64,000 nt of DNA, from the NCBI RefSeq assembly GCF_003611275.1, contig NZ_CP020694.1, positions 2,170,001 to 2,234,000 of the forward strand, in the 5' to 3' direction. The position numbers and the translations under genes are program-made. The notes under the pieces were generated by a model. It did not search any database, was not told the origin of the DNA, and worked only from the letters and a program-made list of their open reading frames with translations. Each line of letters opens with the position of its first letter. Within the stretch, counting starts at the first letter, position 1. The DNA comes from Sulfitobacter sp. D7 (GTDB taxonomy: Bacteria; Pseudomonadota; Alphaproteobacteria; Rhodobacterales; Rhodobacteraceae). Positions 8,267-17,757 of this stretch are shown piece by piece.

Positions 8267-11064
8267 GCCCCCTCCTGTCCCGGCTCGGGCAGCGCCGCGT
8301 CGATGATCTGAGCCGCAGTGCCGTAATCGCCCTGCATCTTGGCCTCCAATGCTGCAAGATCGTCACAAGCTAACACACGACAGAGAAAGCTCGCCCCCGC
8401 CTGCCCCATTGTCCGCGCATCAATAGGATTGGCCGACAGCAGACGCGCGGCGCAATTCAGGGTCCATGCGTTGGTATAGGCCGAGGAAAGCGCGGCTTCC
8501 GCCTGCCCATCAATCACGTTTTCGCCGCGCGCGGCGGCAAGGCCCGCGTCGATCTCACGCGCCCCGGTGCCGCCGATAAGCGCGCCTGCCTGCGCGAACA
8601 GTTCGATATCCTGCAAGCGGCCCGCGCCCGTCTTGGCGTCGAGCGGCCCTGCAGGGCTGCGGGCGGCGGCGATGCGCTGGCGCATCTTCGCGACCTCGCC
8701 CAGAACCTTGTCGCGCGGGGCGGCGCGGCTGAGGATTTCAGCCCGAAGCGCTTCGACATCGCGGCCCAGATCCTCTGCCCCCGCGATCACCCGTGCGCGG
8801 GTAAGGGCCAGATGCTCCCAGACCCAAGCCTGCTCTTTCTGGTAGCTCTCAAAGCTGGCGAGGCTGGTGGCCACTGGCCCCTGATTGCCCGAGGGCCGCA
8901 GGCGCATGTCGATGTCGTAAAGCTTGCCTTGGGCCATCGGCGCGGTCATCGCGGTGATCATCGCTTGGGTCAGCCGGGCATAATAGCTGCGCGTGGCGAG
9001 GGGTTTGGGGCCGTCGGAACTGTCCACCCCATCGGCATCATAAATCACCAGCATATCGAGGTCGGAGGTCGGCGTTAGCCGCCCAGCCCCAAGCGAGCCC
9101 ATGCCAAGGATCACCGCCCCGCGCCCCGGCGGCGGGCCATGCCGGGTGGCGAATTGATCGACGACCACGGGCCAGAGCGCCTGCAAGACCGCTTGGGCCA
9201 ACTCGGCATATTGGCGCCCGGCGGTGGCCGCGTCGATCAGCCCGCGCAGCAGATGCACGCCGATCCGAAAATGCCATTCGCGCGCCCAACGGCGGGTGCC
9301 ATCAAGGCGCAACTCGTAATCGGCCTCTGCCGCGAGATGCTGTTGCAACATCTCGGTCAGCTTGGTCTGCCCCGGCCAGTCCGAAAAGAAATCCCCCCCG
9401 ATCACCGCATCGAAGACGCCAGAGTTGCGCGACAGATGCGCGGCCAGCGCAGGCGATGTGGCGACGATATCCACCAAAAGATCGCCCAGTTGCGGATTGG
9501 CCCGCAGGAGCGAGAAAAGCTGCACCCCGGCGGGCAGGCCAGCGAGGAAACCGTCAAAGGCCAAAAGCCCTTCGTCCGGTTTGGCAGATTGCGCCAAACG
9601 GTCCAGCAGCAGCGGCTGTAGCCGCCCGAAAATATCCGCCCCCCGTTCCGAGCGCAGCGCGGGATAGCTGGGCCAACGGTCAAGCACCGAGGTGTCGAAT
9701 TGATGCGCCGGGCGGGCGGCTTCGGGCTCCTCCCGCGTGGCGGCGAAAAAGCTTTCGATCAGGTCGTGCACGGCTTGAAGTCGGTTGTGAAGATCGGCCT
9801 GCAAGTCATTGACATCCATATCCATCATGGCGGCCAGACGTTCAAAATCGGCATCATTGCGGGGCAGCGTGTGGGTCTGCGCGTCCTGCACCATTTGCAA
9901 GCGGTGCTCTACCGTGCGGTGCGCGCGGTAGTGATCGCCGAGCGTTTCGGCGACCTCTTTGGGCACCCAGTTCTTCTCGGCCAGCACCTGCAACCCTGCC
10001 AGTGTCCCATGGGGCCGCAACTCCGCATCGCGGCCCCCGGCGATGAGCTGTCGGGTCTGGGTGAAAAACTCGATCTCGCGGATGCCGCCCCGCCCCAGTT
10101 TCATGTCATGCCCCGGAAGGGTGATCGGGCCGCCCAAGCCCTTGTGCTCGCGAATGGCAAGCCGCATGTCGTGCGCATCTTGGATGGCGGCGAAATCCAG
10201 ATGGCGGCGCCAGACGAAGGGGCGCAATGATTGCAAGAACGCTTCCCCTGCGGCGATATCACCGACCGCCGGACGGGCCTTGATATAGGCCGCGCGCTCC
10301 CATGTGCGGCCTAGGCTTTCGTAGTAGCGCTCGGCTGCCTCCATCGCGATGCAAACGGGGGTGACCGCCGGGTCAGGACGCAGGCGCAGATCGGTGCGAA
10401 AGACGTAGCCCTGCGCGGTAATGTCGTTCAACGTGCCCGACATCGCCCGCGTCGCCTTGACGAAGGCGCTGCGGGCGGCGTGGAAATCATCAGGCGCGAA
10501 GCGGCTTTCGTCAAAGACGCAAATGAGGTCGATGTCTGAGGAATAATTCAGTTCCCGCGCGCCCATTTTACCCATGGCAAAGACAACCATGCCTGCGCAG
10601 TCGGCCAGATCGTCCATCGTCATGCCCGGCAGTTTGCCGCGTTTGATCTGTGCCGCCAGCCCCGCCCGCAGGGCCGCCCCGCAAGCGGCATCGGCGTAAT
10701 CGGTCAGCGCGCCGGTCACCTCTTCCAGCGACCATGCCCCGCCCAGATCTGCCAGCGCGGTCAGAAGCGCCATGCGCCGTTTGCCCTGCCGCAGCCCATC
10801 GGCCAGCCGGTCGGGCGCAAATGCTGCCGCCGCGGCGCAATTGGCGGCCAGAGCGGCCTCGGGGTTTTCCACGGCCTCGCCAAGCCAAGCCGCTTCCTTT
10901 TCCAACAGTGCCATTAGATAGGGCGCGGTAGAGGCGGCAGCCGAGATCATCTCGCGCAGGTCCGGCGCAAGATCGGGCAAGAGCGCCGCCGCATCCTGCG
11001 CGCGTTCGCGGTGATAGATGCGGGGGGAGCGGGTGATCCGGGCGGCAAGCGATGGGTCTGTCAT
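8263..11064 (-). CDS. glnE: Bifunctional glutamine synthetase adenylyltransferase/deadenylase
   Basis: A 933-residue GlnE that adds AMP to and removes AMP from glutamine synthetase in response to PII and glutamine. Both nucleotidyltransferase domains are visible: the N-terminal adenylyl-removing domain with ELNYSSDIDL (171-180) and the C-terminal adenylyl-transferase domain with GRLTPTSDLDML near residue 665. A linker with helical repeats joins them. Length is normal for the family. The ATG at 11064 is chosen over an upstream in-frame start because it begins with the usual short N-terminus. It leads a four-gene minus-strand run down to position 6160. Confidence 0.95.
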   Translation of the reverse strand: MTDPSLAARITRSPRIYHRERAQDAAALLPDLAPDLREMISAAASTAPYLMALLEKEAAWLGEAVENPEAALAANCAAAAAFAPDRLADGLRQGKRRMALLTALADLGGAWSLEEVTGALTDYADAACGAALRAGLAAQIKRGKLPGMTMDDLADCAGMVVFAMGKMGARELNYSSDIDLICVFDESRFAPDDFHAARSAFVKATRAMSGTLNDITAQGYVFRTDLRLRPDPAVTPVCIAMEAAERYYESLGRTWERAAYIKARPAVGDIAAGEAFLQSLRPFVWRRHLDFAAIQDAHDMRLAIREHKGLGGPITLPGHDMKLGRGGIREIEFFTQTRQLIAGGRDAELRPHGTLAGLQVLAEKNWVPKEVAETLGDHYRAHRTVEHRLQMVQDAQTHTLPRNDADFERLAAMMDMDVNDLQADLHNRLQAVHDLIESFFAATREEPEAARPAHQFDTSVLDRWPSYPALRSERGADIFGRLQPLLLDRLAQSAKPDEGLLAFDGFLAGLPAGVQLFSLLRANPQLGDLLVDIVATSPALAAHLSRNSGVFDAVIGGDFFSDWPGQTKLTEMLQQHLAAEADYELRLDGTRRWAREWHFRIGVHLLRGLIDAATAGRQYAELAQAVLQALWPVVVDQFATRHGPPPGRGAVILGMGSLGAGRLTPTSDLDMLVIYDADGVDSSDGPKPLATRSYYARLTQAMITAMTAPMAQGKLYDIDMRLRPSGNQGPVATSLASFESYQKEQAWVWEHLALTRARVIAGAEDLGRDVEALRAEILSRAAPRDKVLGEVAKMRQRIAAARSPAGPLDAKTGAGRLQDIELFAQAGALIGGTGAREIDAGLAAARGENVIDGQAEAALSSAYTNAWTLNCAARLLSANPIDARTMGQAGASFLCRVLACDDLAALEAKMQGDYGTAAQIIDAALPEPGQEGA

Positions 11065-11179
11065 GGGGCCAGCTTTGCGGGCTGATCCAAGCGGCGTCAA
11101 TGGGGGTTGCGGCACGGCGCGGCCTTGCTACGACTTTGGCGCGCGCCCCAGGGTGGCGCCATGCAGCAAGGGGCAGAGA

Positions 11180-11662
11180 ATGAGCAAGAGTTTGAAACGG
11201 GTGCGCGCCACGCTGGAGGCCGCCGGGGCGACGCCAGAGATACGCGAGACGGCCCTAGCACGCACGGCGGTCGATGCGGCCACCGCACTTGGCTGTGCGG
11301 TCGATCAGATTGCCAAATCCATCGTCCTTCGCGGCGAAAACAGCGGCGCGGCGCTGCTTTTCATCACCACGGGCGCGCAGCAAGTCGATCTGGACCGCGC
11401 AGCAGCACTGGCCGGGGAACCATTGGGCAAGGCAGATGCCGCGCTGATCCGGGCGCAGACCGGCTTTGCCATCGGCGGCGTGGCACCGCTGGGCCATATC
11501 ACGCCACCCCGCGCTTGGTTTGACCGAAATCTGCTGCAATTCCCGCTGGTCTGGGCCGCTGCAGGCACGCCGCACCACGTTTTCTGCCTTGAGCCGCAGA
11601 AAATGGCGCAGCTTTCCGGCGCGCAGGTTACTGATTTTACTGTCGTTTCCCAAGCAATGTAA
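11180..11662 (+). CDS. YbaK/EbsC-type aminoacyl-tRNA deacylase
   Basis: A 160-residue member of the YbaK/ProX editing family, which hydrolyses mischarged tRNAs such as Cys-tRNA(Pro) or Ala-tRNA(Pro). The conserved pieces are CAVDQIAKSIVLRG (with the key Lys), a FAIGGVAPLGH glycine loop and the final beta strand F-P-L-V-W-A-A-A-G-T-P. It is a stand-alone domain. AAGGGGCAG precedes the ATG at 11180, favouring it over in-frame starts upstream. The stop codon lies inside the first copy of a repeated palindromic site. Substrate specificity is not readable. Confidence 0.88.
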   Translation: MSKSLKRVRATLEAAGATPEIRETALARTAVDAATALGCAVDQIAKSIVLRGENSGAALLFITTGAQQVDLDRAAALAGEPLGKADAALIRAQTGFAIGGVAPLGHITPPRAWFDRNLLQFPLVWAAAGTPHHVFCLEPQKMAQLSGAQVTDFTVVSQAM

Positions 11663-11675
11663 AAAACATTCACAT
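11655..11675. repeat. Palindromic site, copy 1
   Basis: The site reads CAATGT, five A residues, then ACATTCACAT. AATGT and ACATT form an inverted repeat. A second copy with 19 of 21 bases identical lies 58 bases downstream, and both stand before the DUF2852 gene. The first copy overlaps the stop codon of the deacylase gene. Confidence 0.6.
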
Positions 11676-11712
11676 AGCCCCTTGCGAAAGGGCCCCGGCG
11701 TGCCGATCTATT

Positions 11713-11733
11713 CAATGTGAAAGACATTCACAT
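11713..11733. promoter_or_regulatory. Palindromic site, copy 2, candidate operator of the DUF2852 gene
   Basis: This copy reads CAATGT, GAAAG, ACATTCACAT. Besides AATGT/ACATT it contains ATGTGAA/TTCACAT, a 7-bp inverted repeat with a 5-base spacer. It ends 53 bases before the DUF2852 start codon, where an operator or activator site would lie. The binding protein is unknown; I could not match it with confidence to any known box. Confidence 0.5.
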
Positions 11734-11786
11734 CATCCGAAACGCCCGGGCCGGCGACAGGCCCGTCACGACTGAAAGGCTCAACA

Positions 11787-12194
11787 ATGACGACAGTGAC
11801 CACCGACCCGACCTATGCCCCCCGCCTGAGCTGGCTGGCGCGGGCCGAAAGCTGGATGGACGCACGCGGCAAAGGCGCTTGGATCGCCGCCATGGTGCTC
11901 GGCTTCATCTTCTTCTGGCCCCTTGGCCTCGCCCTTCTTGCCTATATGACTTGGAGCAAACGCATGTTCTCTTCGAAATCCTGCAGCCGCAAATCCAGCC
12001 GTGCGATGATGTCGCGCAACACCGGCAACAGCGCCTTTGACGCCTATAAGGCAGACACGCTGCGCCGTTTGGAAGAGGAACAGGGCAATTTTGAGGCTTT
12101 CCTTGAGCGTCTGCGCGAAGCCAAGGACAAGGCCGAGTTCGACCAGTTCATGGACGAGCGCGCCAAACGGGACGAGACGCCCACAAGCGCCTGA
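11787..12194 (+). CDS. DUF2852 family membrane protein
   Basis: A 135-residue protein with one hydrophobic segment (about residues 32-54, MVLGFIFFWPLGLALLAYM) that defines the DUF2852 family. A Ser/Arg/Lys-rich stretch and a long charged helix with Glu- and Arg-rich heptads follow, probably a coiled coil. Function is unknown. It is preceded by a duplicated palindromic site, which suggests specific regulation, and followed 58 bases later by an RDD membrane protein gene. AAAGG lies upstream of the ATG. Confidence 0.85.
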   Translation: MTTVTTDPTYAPRLSWLARAESWMDARGKGAWIAAMVLGFIFFWPLGLALLAYMTWSKRMFSSKSCSRKSSRAMMSRNTGNSAFDAYKADTLRRLEEEQGNFEAFLERLREAKDKAEFDQFMDERAKRDETPTSA

Positions 12195-12252
12195 TCCCAC
12201 CCTGACCCCGCCTCCCGGCCCGCGCGCCGGGGGGCCTTTCGCAGGAAGCGAC

Positions 12253-12690
12253 ATGACCCAGACCCCCGACCCTGATCTACACCCGCAATTCTATGACGGC
12301 ATCGCTGGCAAGCGGCTGATGGCTTGGATCGTCGATGTGACGCTTGTCATCGTCTTTTGCCTGCTGATCCTGCCCTTCACCGCCTTTACCGGGCTGTTCT
12401 TTTTCCCCTTTCTGACGCTGGTGGTGGGTTTTGCCTACCGGGTGGCCACGCTGACCAGCGGGTCGGCCACATGGGGCATGCGCCTGATGGCGATGGAGCT
12501 GCGCGACCACCGCGACCGGCCCTTTGATTTCATGACCGCGCTTTTGCACACCATCGGCTATTCGCTGTCGATGACGGTCACGATCATTCAGGTCGTCTCG
12601 GTCGTGTTGATCTGCACCACGGCCCGCCGTCAAAGCCTCACGGATATGGCGCTTGGCACGGTGCCGGTGAATCGCCGCCTCAGCCGCTAG
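12253..12690 (+). CDS. RDD family membrane protein
   Basis: A 145-residue RDD-domain protein. Two hydrophobic hairpins are visible, about residues 20-60 and 100-125. The family's Arg and Asp residues lie in KRLMAWIVDVTL (first helix) and in the W-G-M-R-L-M-A-M-E-L-R segment. RDD proteins are small integral membrane proteins, some proposed to be transporters, but no role is settled for this type. GCAGGAAG precedes the ATG. It may be co-transcribed with the DUF2852 gene. Confidence 0.85.
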   Translation: MTQTPDPDLHPQFYDGIAGKRLMAWIVDVTLVIVFCLLILPFTAFTGLFFFPFLTLVVGFAYRVATLTSGSATWGMRLMAMELRDHRDRPFDFMTALLHTIGYSLSMTVTIIQVVSVVLICTTARRQSLTDMALGTVPVNRRLSR

Positions 12691-12710
12691 GGTATCACGC
12701 AAATTTGCCC

Positions 12711-12739
12711 TTGGCGCAGCGGGGGTGGGTTGATAGCAT
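12711..12739 (+). promoter_or_regulatory. Putative sigma-70 promoter of bpt
   Basis: TTGGCG and TAGCAT are separated by 17 bases, and the predicted start site lies about 17 bases before the bpt ATG. The match to the consensus is moderate. Confidence 0.4.
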
Positions 12740-12762
12740 CCCTCGATAAATGCTGGAAACCC

Positions 12763-13581
12763 ATGCGACATACACTGCCTTTGACACCGCAATTTTATGT
12801 CACAGCGCCGCAGCCTTGCCCCTATCTGGAGGGCCGGATGGAGCGCAAGCTGTTCACCGCCCTTCAGGGCGACAATGCCGCACGCCTGAATGACAGCCTA
12901 TCAAGCCAAGGGTTCCGCCGCTCTCAAAACGTCCTTTACCGCCCGTCTTGCGCCGATTGCGCCGCCTGCCTGTCGGCGCGGATCGACGTGGCGGCCTTTC
13001 GCCCCAGCAAAAGCCAGCGCCGCATTCTGAACCGCAACGCGGGGCTTGAGCGGCGCGCCACCTCTCCTTGGGCCACGGAAGAGCAATATGACCTCTTCCG
13101 CAGCTACCTCGACAGCCGCCATGCGGATGGCGGCATGGCGGATATGGATGTCTTCGAATTCGCCGCAATGATCGAGGAAACGCCGATCCGCAGTCGGGTC
13201 ATCGAATATACCGACCCCGAGGCCGATAACGCGCTGGTCGGCGTCTGCCTGACGGATGTCTTGGGCGACGGGGTGAGCATGGTCTATTCCTTCTACACCC
13301 CCGACCGGCCCCGCAACGGGTTGGGGAATTACATCATCCTCGACCACATCGAAATCGCCCGCGCAGCGGGTTTGCCCTATGTCTACCTTGGCTACTGGGT
13401 GCCGGGCAGTCAAAAGATGGGGTATAAGGCCAAGTTCTCGGGTCTTGAGGTTTATATGGGCGGGCAGTGGCAAAAGATGCGCGACCCTGAGGGTTTCGTA
13501 CCCGACCAGCATCCGCTCAGCAATGATCCCATTGCCGAGCAGGTGGCCAATATCACCCTGCCGGATGTCAGCCCGCGCTAA
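12763..13581 (+). CDS. bpt: Aspartate/glutamate leucyltransferase
   Basis: A 272-residue leucyl-tRNA-protein transferase of the Bpt/Ate1 group, which adds Leu to N-terminal Asp or Glu and so marks proteins for ClpS/ClpAP degradation. The N-terminal cysteine cluster C-A-D-C-A-A-C lies near residue 60, and the C-terminal GNAT-like domain includes [18 protein letters not shown] and the strongly conserved [17 protein letters not shown]. The residue-level match is to bacterial Bpt rather than eukaryotic Ate1. The ATG at 12763 fits the family N-terminus and a promoter candidate just upstream. Confidence 0.93.
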   Translation: MRHTLPLTPQFYVTAPQPCPYLEGRMERKLFTALQGDNAARLNDSLSSQGFRRSQNVLYRPSCADCAACLSARIDVAAFRPSKSQRRILNRNAGLERRATSPWATEEQYDLFRSYLDSRHADGGMADMDVFEFAAMIEETPIRSRVIEYTDPEADNALVGVCLTDVLGDGVSMVYSFYTPDRPRNGLGNYIILDHIEIARAAGLPYVYLGYWVPGSQKMGYKAKFSGLEVYMGGQWQKMRDPEGFVPDQHPLSNDPIAEQVANITLPDVSPR

Positions 13582-13697
13582 GGCGCTGAGCAAGCCTATA
13601 GATTTTGCGCGTAACCGGGGCGGGCCGTTGGGCTGCCAGATTGAATCACGTGTATAAACACACCCCGTAATTCAATAAAATTCGCCTGAGGGCAGAT

Positions 13698-13713
13698 TTC
13701 TTTTCGAAAAGAA
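13698..13713. repeat. 16-bp perfect palindrome after bpt
   Basis: TTCTTTTC followed directly by GAAAAGAA makes a perfect palindrome 117 bases after the bpt stop and 75 bases before the ilv promoter. It resembles the first arm of the double palindrome found between ilvB and ilvH, so it may belong to the same class of intergenic element. Confidence 0.55.
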
Positions 13714-13787
13714 CCCAAAATGGCGCATCCGCGAAATAAAACAGCAATCAATCCCCACCCAAGCACAAGATTTTCGCCATTTCGCTG

Positions 13788-13816
13788 TTGACGCCCCCCT
13801 TTCCCCCTCATAATCT
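13788..13816 (+). promoter_or_regulatory. Sigma-70 promoter of the ilv leader
   Basis: TTGACG, a 17-base spacer and TAATCT form a good housekeeping promoter. Transcription would start near 13823, about 20 bases before the leader peptide ATG, so the leader transcript includes the whole attenuator. Confidence 0.75.
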
Positions 13817-13842
13817 CACGCCACGCTAAGAGGACCCCTGAG

Positions 13843-13890
13843 ATGATCGACCTAGTCATTATTGTAGGACACACGCGCATGGGCCGGTAA
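13843..13890 (+). CDS. ilvBH leader peptide
   Basis: A 15-codon frame (M-I-D-L-V-I-I-V-G-H-T-R-M-G-R) with AGGA eight bases upstream of its ATG. Six consecutive codons, 3 to 8 apart from Asp at 3, specify Leu, Val, Ile, Ile and Val after an initial Ile, as expected for an attenuation peptide that senses charged branched-chain tRNAs. A 9-bp complementary pair and an intrinsic terminator follow before ilvB. The frame is far too short to be found by length; the codon content and position are the evidence. Confidence 0.8.
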   Translation: MIDLVIIVGHTRMGR

Positions 13891-13941
13891 CGGTTAACCA
13901 TAATCCTTCCCATGCGCCCCCGTCAGACCGGGGGTTTTTTT
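13875..13941 (+). terminator. ilv attenuator
   Basis: The terminator hairpin is CCCCCG (13917-13922), loop TCAGAC, CGGGGG (13929-13934), followed by seven T residues. Upstream, GCGCATGGG (13875-13883, within the end of the leader frame) is perfectly complementary to CCCATGCGC (13909-13917), giving a competing stem. The two stems share base 13917 only, so how they exclude one another is not obvious from sequence alone. Ribosome stalling at the Ile/Leu/Val codons would free the upstream arm. Confidence 0.75.
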
Positions 13942-13980
13942 ATGCCAAACGCCAATAACCTGCCTTACGGAGCACCCAAG

Positions 13981-15735
<1,755 letters not shown>

Positions 15736-15737
15736 CC

Positions 15738-15783
15738 CGTTTTCTTTCAAAGAAAACGACCGGGAATTTTTAAAAAATTCCCG
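15738..15783. repeat. Back-to-back perfect palindromes between ilvB and ilvH
   Basis: Two perfect palindromes lie two bases apart. The first (15738-15758) has arms CGTTTTCTTT and AAAGAAAACG around one C. The second (15761-15783) has arms CGGGAATTTTT and AAAAATTCCCG around one A. In RNA they would form two adjacent hairpins starting 3 bases after the ilvB stop. Neither ends in a T tract that would stop transcription. They may stabilise the upstream mRNA or be an intergenic repeat family. Confidence 0.75.
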
Positions 15784-15806
15784 CGGCTAGATAAAAGGAC
15801 AAAGAC

Positions 15807-16367
15807 ATGGCTGCCCTAAAAATCAAGAAAGGTGCGACCTCGCATTCCGCCTATAACCTACGGCCCAATTTCTCGGATGTGGTCGAAAAACACACGCTTG
15901 CAGTGCTGGTCGAGAACGAACCCGGCGCGCTGGCGCGGGTGATTGGCCTGTTCTCGGGGCGTGGCTATAACATCGACAGCCTGACCGTGGCCGAGGTGGA
16001 CCACACCGGGCATCTGTCGCGCATCACCATCGTCACCAGCGGCACGCCACAGGTGATCGAGCAGATCAAGGCGCAGGTGGGTCGGATCGTGCCGGTGCAC
16101 GAGGTGCATGACCTCACCGTCGAAGGCCCAAGCGTTGAGCGTGAACTGGCGATCTTCAAGGTTGTCGGCAAGGGCGACCACCGGGTCGAAGCGCTGCGGC
16201 TTGCGGATATCTTCCGCGCCAATGTGGTCGACAGCACGCTGGAAAGCTTTGTTTTCGAGATCACCGGCGCGCCGGATAAAATTGACGCTTTCGCCGAATT
16301 GATGCGCCCGCTGGGGCTGGCCGATGTTGCCCGCACGGGCGTTGCCGCCCTCGCCCGCGGGGTCTGA
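15807..16367 (+). CDS. ilvH: Acetolactate synthase small (regulatory) subunit
   Basis: A 186-residue regulatory subunit that binds valine and controls IlvB. The ACT domain runs from about residue 28 to 100, with HTLAVLVENEPGALARVIGLFSGRGYNIDSL split by the classical glycine pair, and the C-terminal ALS_ss_C domain follows (about 110-180). A 25-residue N-terminal extension precedes the ACT domain. AAAGGAC lies upstream of the ATG at 15807. It is co-transcribed with ilvB across the double palindrome. Confidence 0.95.
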   Translation: MAALKIKKGATSHSAYNLRPNFSDVVEKHTLAVLVENEPGALARVIGLFSGRGYNIDSLTVAEVDHTGHLSRITIVTSGTPQVIEQIKAQVGRIVPVHEVHDLTVEGPSVERELAIFKVVGKGDHRVEALRLADIFRANVVDSTLESFVFEITGAPDKIDAFAELMRPLGLADVARTGVAALARGV

Positions 16368-16379
16368 TCGGGTTGGGAG

Positions 16380-16736
16380 TCAGGCTTTGAGCTGGGCCGC
16401 GCCGCATCGGCGCGGTCCCGGCTTGATCGTAAAGGGTATGATCTGAGCGCCCCCGCGCGGTTTTGCCGCCTGCGGCTCTTGCACCGCGGGCCTATCATGG
16501 CGCAGGGCGTCGGGCAGATATGACGCCGCGTCCTCCAGAACCACCCTTGGGTTATCCGCGATGCGTAGTTTGCGATGCACTGTGATGCCGAACTGTACCA
16601 TGTCGCCCGGGTCGAACCCCGAACCGTGCCCCATACAGATCGCAGGCTCTTCGTAATAGGCAAGATCGCCCTGATCTTCGCACCAAAACACTGCTTTGCC
16701 AGCTGTATTATCGCTCCACAGAACTACACCAATCAT
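16380..16736 (-). CDS. Conserved hypothetical protein
   Basis: A 118-residue protein of unknown function. The first half (IGVVLWSDNTAGKAVFWCEDQGDLAYYE) looks like a compact beta-rich domain and is the part that seems conserved in related bacteria; the second half is basic and Pro/Gly-rich. There are no membrane helices or known motifs. The ATG at 16736 is preferred over an upstream in-frame start at 16796 because the extra 20 residues look non-conserved. It is divergent from an XRE regulator 217 bases away and converges with ilvH. Confidence 0.6.
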   Translation of the reverse strand: MIGVVLWSDNTAGKAVFWCEDQGDLAYYEEPAICMGHGSGFDPGDMVQFGITVHRKLRIADNPRVVLEDAASYLPDALRHDRPAVQEPQAAKPRGGAQIIPFTIKPGPRRCGAAQLKA

Positions 16737-16953
16737 AGTACCCCCCGCTTCTGATAATTGACCTTCATTCTGCGACAATCCAAAAAGGTGTAACATAGGT
16801 TAAAATGCAACGCCCGCTTGCATTTTGTGTCGGTTCCAGTAGGGTCAACCACAAATCAGCGTCACCTCTGATGCGCCTTCGCGTCAGCAGGTCAATCCTC
16901 TGGCCATAACAGCCCGTATTCTTCGGCTGCGTCGCAAATCAGAACGAGGCCGC

Positions 16954-17751
16954 ATGTCCGCTTCCAACCGCTCCCCTTCTGAACTTCGCAGCATGTTCGG
17001 CGCCAATCTGCGCCAGTTGGCGGCGGAATATACGTCGATCTCCGATCTTGCCCGGCAACTTGGGATCAACCGTACGCAGTTCAACCGCTACCTGTCGGGC
17101 GAAAGCTTCCCCCGGCCCGACGTGCTGGCCCGGATCTGCCGCTTTTTTGAAATCGATGCGCGGGTGTTGCTGGAGCCAGTCACCGAGATTTCGCTCAACC
17201 AAGATCCGATCAACAACAGTTTCCTGCGGGACTTCCTTGGGACCGGGGTTCAGAACGTGCCCGAGGCGGATTTTCCCAGCGGCTTTTACCGCTTCGCACG
17301 GCGGTCGTTTCTGGATCACGACAGGTTTGTGACCGGGGTCGTCTACATCAAGCGCGACGGCAGCAGCACCTTCCTGCGGGGTTATGAGAGCGCGCATTCC
17401 CTGCGCCAGCAAGGGCTGCCCACCAGCCCCACGGCGCGCGAATATCGCGGCATCGTTTCGCAGCAAGAGAATGGCGTTTCCATCGTCGTATCGCGGCGTC
17501 GCACGCTGACCGGGTCGTTCAACTACCTCAACCATGTCGCTTCTTTCGAGAATAACTTTTGGGTGGGGTATGTCACCCGCACCGCGCCCGAAAGTGCCGC
17601 GGGCGCGCGGGTGACGCGGCTGACCTACGAATACATTGGCAAGGATCCCAAAACGGTGCTGCCCGCAGCGCGGCAGGCGGGATTTATCGACATCGAAGCC
17701 CTGATGCCCTATCACCGCCGCCTGCTACAGCCCGACGCGCCGTTCAACTGA
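16954..17751 (+). CDS. XRE family helix-turn-helix regulator
   Basis: A 265-residue DNA-binding protein. The N-terminal HTH (about residues 15-72) contains ISDLARQLGINRTQFNRYLSGESFPRPDVL, a good lambda-repressor-type helix-turn-helix. The remaining 190 residues form an unrecognised ligand or partner domain with many Arg and aromatic residues. Length and layout are like the roseobacter XRE regulators that are otherwise unassigned. The divergent hypothetical gene at 16380 shares the upstream region and is a possible target. The end is 7 bases from the convergent amidase gene. Confidence 0.82.
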   Translation: MSASNRSPSELRSMFGANLRQLAAEYTSISDLARQLGINRTQFNRYLSGESFPRPDVLARICRFFEIDARVLLEPVTEISLNQDPINNSFLRDFLGTGVQNVPEADFPSGFYRFARRSFLDHDRFVTGVVYIKRDGSSTFLRGYESAHSLRQQGLPTSPTAREYRGIVSQQENGVSIVVSRRRTLTGSFNYLNHVASFENNFWVGYVTRTAPESAAGARVTRLTYEYIGKDPKTVLPAARQAGFIDIEALMPYHRRLLQPDAPFN

Positions 17752-17757
17752 GGCCCG

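Noticed and set aside
13942..13980. IlvB start at ATG 13942
   Set aside because: It lies at the end of the attenuator T tract; the ATG at 13981 has a better ribosome site and fits the family N-terminus.
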